Shown here: one piece after another, positions 5,849 to 8,763 of the stretch | Layout: each line of letters starts with the position of its first letter | Numbering within the stretch: position 1 is the first letter of the stretch | Origin: Pseudopedobacter saltans | Lineage (GTDB): Bacteria; Bacteroidota; Bacteroidia; Chitinophagales; Chitinophagaceae | NCBI GenBank assembly: GCA_003241175.1 | Contig: QFOI01000126.1 | Coordinates: 1-8,763, forward strand | Direction of reading: 5' to 3' | Length of the DNA stretch: 8,763 nucleotides | The notes under the pieces: generated by a model | Databases searched by the model: none | The model's input: the letters and a program-made list of their open reading frames with translations, nothing else | What the model was told of the DNA's origin: nothing | Program-made: the position numbers and the translations under genes

Positions 5849-7780
5849 ATGATTAAAATTACGTTTCCGGACGGTGCGGTTAGAGAATATGAATCTGGCG
5901 TTAGCGCACTTGACATTGCAAAATCAATAAGTGAAGGATTGGCTCGCAAAGTATTGGCAGCCGAAGTAGATGGTAAAGTTATCGATTCATTCAAACCATT
6001 GACAACGGATGCTAGTGTCAAATTTTTAACGTGGGATGACCTAGGTGGCAAATCAACATTTTGGCATTCCTCAGCACACTTGTTGGCAGAAGCATTGGAA
6101 GCATTGTTCCCAGGAACTAAATTCGGTATTGGACCTGCTATCGAAAAAGGCTTTTATTACGATATTGATCTAGGTGATAGGCAGTTGAGTGAGGAAGATC
6201 TGGGCAGACTAGAAAAGAAAATGAAGGAACTAGCTGCACAAAAAGAAGTCTTCATTCGTAAGGATGTATCTAAAAAAGATGCATTGGAATATTTCAAAGA
6301 AAAAGACGATCAATATAAGTTGGAATTGATTGACGGTTTGGAAGATGGCAATATTAGTTTCTACACACAAGGAAACTTTACTGACCTCTGCCGCGGACCT
6401 CATATTCCCAATACGGGTTTCATCAAAGCCATCAAGCTCACCAATATCGCTGGAGCCTATTGGCGTGGCAACGAGAAAAACAAAATGTTGACTCGTATCT
6501 ACGGCGTTACGTTTCCTAGCCAAAAAGAATTGGAAGAATATCTAACCCTTTTGGAAGAAGCAAAAAAACGTGACCATAGAAAGATCGGTAAAGAATTGGA
6601 ACTATTTACTTTTTCCGAAAAAGTAGGACCTGGTTTGCCTTTATGGTTGCCCAAAGGAACTTTATTGCGCAACAAATTGCAGGACTTTTTGCAAAAAGAG
6701 CTATTGGCAAGAGGTTATCAACCTGTAATGACCCCACATATTGGAAGCAAACAATTATATGTCACATCTGGTCACTGGGCAAAATACGGCGCGGATTCTT
6801 TCCGTCCTATTACCACTCCGCAAGAAGGCGAAGAGTATATGCTCAAACCGATGAACTGTCCGCACCATTGCGAAATCTATAAATCTGCGCCTCGCTCCTA
6901 CAAAGATTTGCCATTGCGTTTTTCTGAGTTCGGAACTGTTTACCGTTACGAGCAATCAGGAGAATTACATGGACTGACTCGTGTAAGAAGTTTTACACAG
7001 GACGATGCACACATTTTTGTAAAACCTGATCAGGTTTTGGAAGAGTTCAAACGCAATATCGAATTGGTAACTTTTGTTTTCAACGCATTGGACTTCAAGG
7101 ATTTCACTGCACAGATTTCAGTTCGAGACTTAACCAATAAGGAAAAATATATTGGTTCGGAAGAAAACTGGGAAATAGCTGAGAACGCCATTCGTCAAGC
7201 CGCTAAAGAATATGGCTTACCTACCATAGAAAAGGCTGGTGAAGCTGCTTTTTATGGTCCGAAACTGGACTTCATGGTCAAAGATGCCATTGGTCGTAGT
7301 TGGCAATTGGGAACCATCCAAGTGGACTATAATCTTCCAGAAAGATTTGAATTGGAATACGTCGACAGTGACAATACCAAAAAACGGCCTGTAATGCTGC
7401 ACCGTGCGCCATTCGGCTCCATGGAACGCTTCATCGCCGTATTGTTGGAAAGCTGTGCAGGTAACCTGCCATTATGGCTGGCACCTGTCCAAGTGACCGT
7501 TTTGCCTATCACGGACAAGTACAATAACTATGCGGAAGAAGTTGCTATCGCCCTGCGTAAAGTAGATGTAACAGTCAACGTGGATGATCGCAATGAAAAA
7601 ATTGGAAGAAAAATACGTGACACAGAGTTGAAAAAGGTGCCATACATGCTTGTTGTTGGTGAAAAAGAAATGACTGAAAACAAGGTAGCTATTCGTTTCC
7701 ATGGTCAAGGCGATCAAGGCTCTATGGATTTATCCGATTTTATCCAAAAAATCACAAAAGAAATTTTAGAAAAAAAATAA
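5849..7780 (+). CDS. thrS: threonine--tRNA ligase
   Basis: This is cytoplasmic class II threonyl-tRNA synthetase, which charges tRNA-Thr and hydrolyses mischarged Ser-tRNA-Thr. The 643 residues match the bacterial full-length form. An N-terminal TGS domain occupies about 1-62. The editing domain follows with HSSAH (H73, H77) and CRGPH (C181, H185), so all four usual editing residues are present. The catalytic core has motif 2 (RFSEFGTVYRYEQSGELHGLTRVR, 357-380) and motif 3 near HRAPFGSMERF (518-528). Zinc ligands by alignment to E. coli C334/H385/H511 are C337 in MNCPHH, H388 in DDAH and H518. The C-terminal anticodon-binding domain spans about 545-640 and includes VDDRNEKIGRKIRDTELKKVPYMLVVG. 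The ATG at 5849 gives the standard TGS start, MIKITFPDG. infC follows after 61 bp with no terminator between, so the two are probably cotranscribed. Confidence 0.98.
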   Translation: MIKITFPDGAVREYESGVSALDIAKSISEGLARKVLAAEVDGKVIDSFKPLTTDASVKFLTWDDLGGKSTFWHSSAHLLAEALEALFPGTKFGIGPAIEKGFYYDIDLGDRQLSEEDLGRLEKKMKELAAQKEVFIRKDVSKKDALEYFKEKDDQYKLELIDGLEDGNISFYTQGNFTDLCRGPHIPNTGFIKAIKLTNIAGAYWRGNEKNKMLTRIYGVTFPSQKELEEYLTLLEEAKKRDHRKIGKELELFTFSEKVGPGLPLWLPKGTLLRNKLQDFLQKELLARGYQPVMTPHIGSKQLYVTSGHWAKYGADSFRPITTPQEGEEYMLKPMNCPHHCEIYKSAPRSYKDLPLRFSEFGTVYRYEQSGELHGLTRVRSFTQDDAHIFVKPDQVLEEFKRNIELVTFVFNALDFKDFTAQISVRDLTNKEKYIGSEENWEIAENAIRQAAKEYGLPTIEKAGEAAFYGPKLDFMVKDAIGRSWQLGTIQVDYNLPERFELEYVDSDNTKKRPVMLHRAPFGSMERFIAVLLESCAGNLPLWLAPVQVTVLPITDKYNNYAEEVAIALRKVDVTVNVDDRNEKIGRKIRDTELKKVPYMLVVGEKEMTENKVAIRFHGQGDQGSMDLSDFIQKITKEILEKK

Positions 7781-7788
7781 TATAGACT

Positions 7789-7796
7789 TATTTTTG
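7789..7796 (+). promoter_or_regulatory. possible internal -7 element for infC
   Basis: TATTTTTG matches TAnnTTTG and lies 45 bp before the infC ATG, just after the thrS stop. No TTG or TTTG is present at the -33 distance. It could give infC extra transcription independent of thrS, which would suit the higher need for IF-3 than for ThrRS. Another exact match, TAAATTTG at 7833-7840, sits 1 bp before the ATG and is too close to serve this start. Confidence 0.25.
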
Positions 7797-7816
7797 CATA
7801 GTATTTGCAGAGATAA

Positions 7817-7828
7817 GTTAATATTAAC
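7817..7828. repeat. 12-bp perfect palindrome upstream of infC
   Basis: GTTAATATTAAC is a perfect 12-bp palindrome ending 13 bp before the infC ATG. It lies between the possible internal -7 box and the start codon, in the position of an operator or of a 5'-leader element. With no loop it is more likely to be read as DNA than as an RNA hairpin. Chance in AT-rich sequence is quite possible. Confidence 0.35.
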
Positions 7829-7841
7829 CAAATAAATTTGA

Positions 7842-8471
7842 ATGGCATTACCCAATAAGGGAAGATTTAATCCCAGGTTTAAAAGAAACGATGAACCAGA
7901 ACATCGTATTAATGAACGCATAAGAGTACCAGAAGTACGTTTAGTAGGCGACAATGTAACCGTGGGAGTGTATCCTATTGAAGAGGCACGTAAGATTGCC
8001 AATGATTTGGAATTGGACTTGGTGGAGATTTCGCCAAATGCGGCACCTCCTGTTTGTCGCGTTGTTGAATACAAAAAATTCCTTTACGAGAAGAAACGTA
8101 AGGAAAAAGAAATGAAAGCCAACGCTAAACAAAGTGAGGTTAAGGAAATACGATTCACACCTGGAACCGATGACCACGACTTGGATTTCAAAATAAAACA
8201 TGCTGAACGCTTTTTGAAAGAAGGTAACAAAGTAAAAGCATACGTACAGTTCAGAGGTCGTGCTATCATGTTCAAAGATCGTGGAGAATTGCTTCTTTTG
8301 AAATTTGCAGAAAGACTTAATGAAGTCGGAGCATTGGAAGGCATGCCGAAAATGGAAGGTAAAAGAATGTTGGTCATGTTCGCACCTAAACCTGCTTCCA
8401 AAAAGCAAGGTGAAAAGTCTGACAAACCACAACAACCCAAACCATCAACGCCTCCTACAGCCGCTAGTTAA
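7842..8471 (+). CDS. infC: translation initiation factor IF-3
   Basis: IF-3 binds the 30S subunit, keeps 50S away and checks the start codon and initiator tRNA. The 209-residue product has the N-terminal domain (about 20-88), with HRINERIRVPEVRLVGDN (21-38) and DLVEISPNAAPPVCRVVEYKKF (59-80). A basic linker helix, YEKKRKEKEMKANAK (82-96), leads to the C-terminal domain (about 97-183) with EIRFTPGTDDHD, KVKAYVQFRGR (130-140) and MEGKRMLVMFAPK (171-183). About 26 residues rich in K, P, Q and S follow (184-209), an extension beyond the usual core. The start is a plain ATG, unlike the AUU or other rare start that serves IF-3 autoregulation in E. coli. thrS lies upstream, the usual order. rpmI and rplT, which commonly follow infC, are absent here; a strong terminator follows instead. 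Confidence 0.97.
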   Translation: MALPNKGRFNPRFKRNDEPEHRINERIRVPEVRLVGDNVTVGVYPIEEARKIANDLELDLVEISPNAAPPVCRVVEYKKFLYEKKRKEKEMKANAKQSEVKEIRFTPGTDDHDLDFKIKHAERFLKEGNKVKAYVQFRGRAIMFKDRGELLLLKFAERLNEVGALEGMPKMEGKRMLVMFAPKPASKKQGEKSDKPQQPKPSTPPTAAS

Positions 8472-8504
8472 TCATTATAGTTTTGTTTAAATAATTACGT
8501 TTAA

Positions 8505-8548
8505 AAAACAGCCGATAGCTTGATGCTATGCGGCTGTTTTGCTTTTTT
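8505..8548 (+). terminator. intrinsic terminator of thrS-infC
   Basis: AAAACAGCCG plus ATAGC (8505-8519) pairs with GCTAT plus CGGCTGTTTT (8525-8529 and 8531-8540), giving a 15-bp stem with one bulged G (8530) and a TTGAT loop (8520-8524). A run of six T (8543-8548) follows. The stem contains a GC block (CAGCCG/CGGCTG), making it the strongest terminator in the window. It begins 34 bp after the infC stop and separates infC from the peptidase gene. Confidence 0.9.
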
Positions 8549-8575
8549 AAATTCTAAAAGTAAACTCTAGATACA

Positions 8576-8763
8576 ATGCCCAAACAAAAAAAGAAGAATA
8601 CAAGCAAAGACATCATCACCGAAAATTCATTTTCCTTTTTAAAAGAGTATATCAACAACCCATCTCCTACTGGCTTTGAAAGCTCTGGACAACAAATGTG
8701 GTTGGATTACATTCGCCCTTATATTGACGACTATATTGTCGACCCCTATGGTTCAGTCGCCGC
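8576..8763 (+). CDS. M42-family metallopeptidase, N-terminal part
   Basis: The reading frame is open from the ATG at 8576 to the window edge (62 complete codons plus 2 bases), so the gene is cut by the window. After a basic start, MPKQKKKNTSKD, comes FLKEYINNPSPTGFESSGQ (22-40), then MWLDYIRPYIDDYIVDPYGSVA (41-62). The NPSPTGFE segment and the following WLDYIRPY and VD-YG-V pattern are the N-terminal signature of M42 (glutamyl aminopeptidase/cellulase M-like) dinuclear-metal aminopeptidases. These are cytosolic enzymes that trim peptides. The metal-binding HAD and later Asp/Glu/His ligands lie beyond the edge, so activity cannot be judged. An M20-family peptidase is the main alternative. The gene follows the infC terminator by 27 bp, and I see no clear TAnnTTTG box in that gap. 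Confidence 0.8.
   Translation, partial: MPKQKKKNTSKDIITENSFSFLKEYINNPSPTGFESSGQQMWLDYIRPYIDDYIVDPYGSVA

Noticed and set aside
7941..8435. Long minus-strand open frame (164 codons) opposite infC
   Set aside because: It lies wholly antisense to a clear infC, its translation is low-complexity and Phe/Cys-rich with no family motif, and it has no promoter box. It is a shadow of the conserved gene.
1..8763. Mobile element, integration at the tRNA, CRISPR or defence system
   Set aside because: There is no integrase, transposase, terminal inverted repeat pair, spaced direct repeats or duplicated tRNA 3' end in the window. Every gene reads as a vertically inherited chromosomal gene with matching base composition.

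Overview
The window looks like ordinary housekeeping chromosome from a member of the Bacteroidota, probably of the Chitinophagaceae type. Several features point there. The DNA is AT-rich, and the starts are preceded by A/T-rich leaders rather than clear Shine-Dalgarno sequences. Several intergenic regions carry the Bacteroidota -7 promoter element TAnnTTTG. The tRNA gene does not encode CCA. IF-3 and the C-terminal domain of the secreted hypothetical protein resemble Chitinophagaceae proteins as I remember them. The family-level placement is inference from memory, not a search result.

Layout from left to right. A tRNA-Asp(GTC) gene lies on the minus strand (23-96) with its own promoter at 150-182. 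Next comes a plus-strand pair, accA (fatty-acid synthesis, carboxyltransferase alpha) and dapA (lysine/meso-diaminopimelate synthesis). They are 33 bp apart and close with a strong intrinsic terminator (2148-2183). A second plus-strand pair follows: a secreted GH29 alpha-L-fucosidase and, 1 bp after its stop, a Rossmann/DUF2520 protein. That pair ends at a hairpin (4589-4625) which it shares with a converging minus-strand gene for a secreted two-domain protein of unknown function (4605-5711). A 137-bp divergent intergenic region (5712-5848) then leads into thrS and infC on the plus strand. These are closed by a strong bulged-stem terminator (8505-8548). The window ends inside the start of an M42-type metallopeptidase gene.

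How the genes relate. accA/dapA and thrS/infC are co-oriented housekeeping pairs, the first for envelope and fatty-acid precursors and the second for translation. The usual infC partners rpmI and rplT do not follow infC here. The fucosidase has no SusC/SusD, regulator or other glycosidase beside it, so it is not part of a visible polysaccharide-utilisation locus.

I found no mobile element, CRISPR array, phage gene, toxin-antitoxin pair or defence system, and I do not believe the window holds an undescribed system. The points most worth a second look are small: the terminator written into the last codons of two converging genes, the infC operon break, the fucosidase/DUF2520 coupling, the uncharacterised secreted protein, and palindromes upstream of thrS and infC.
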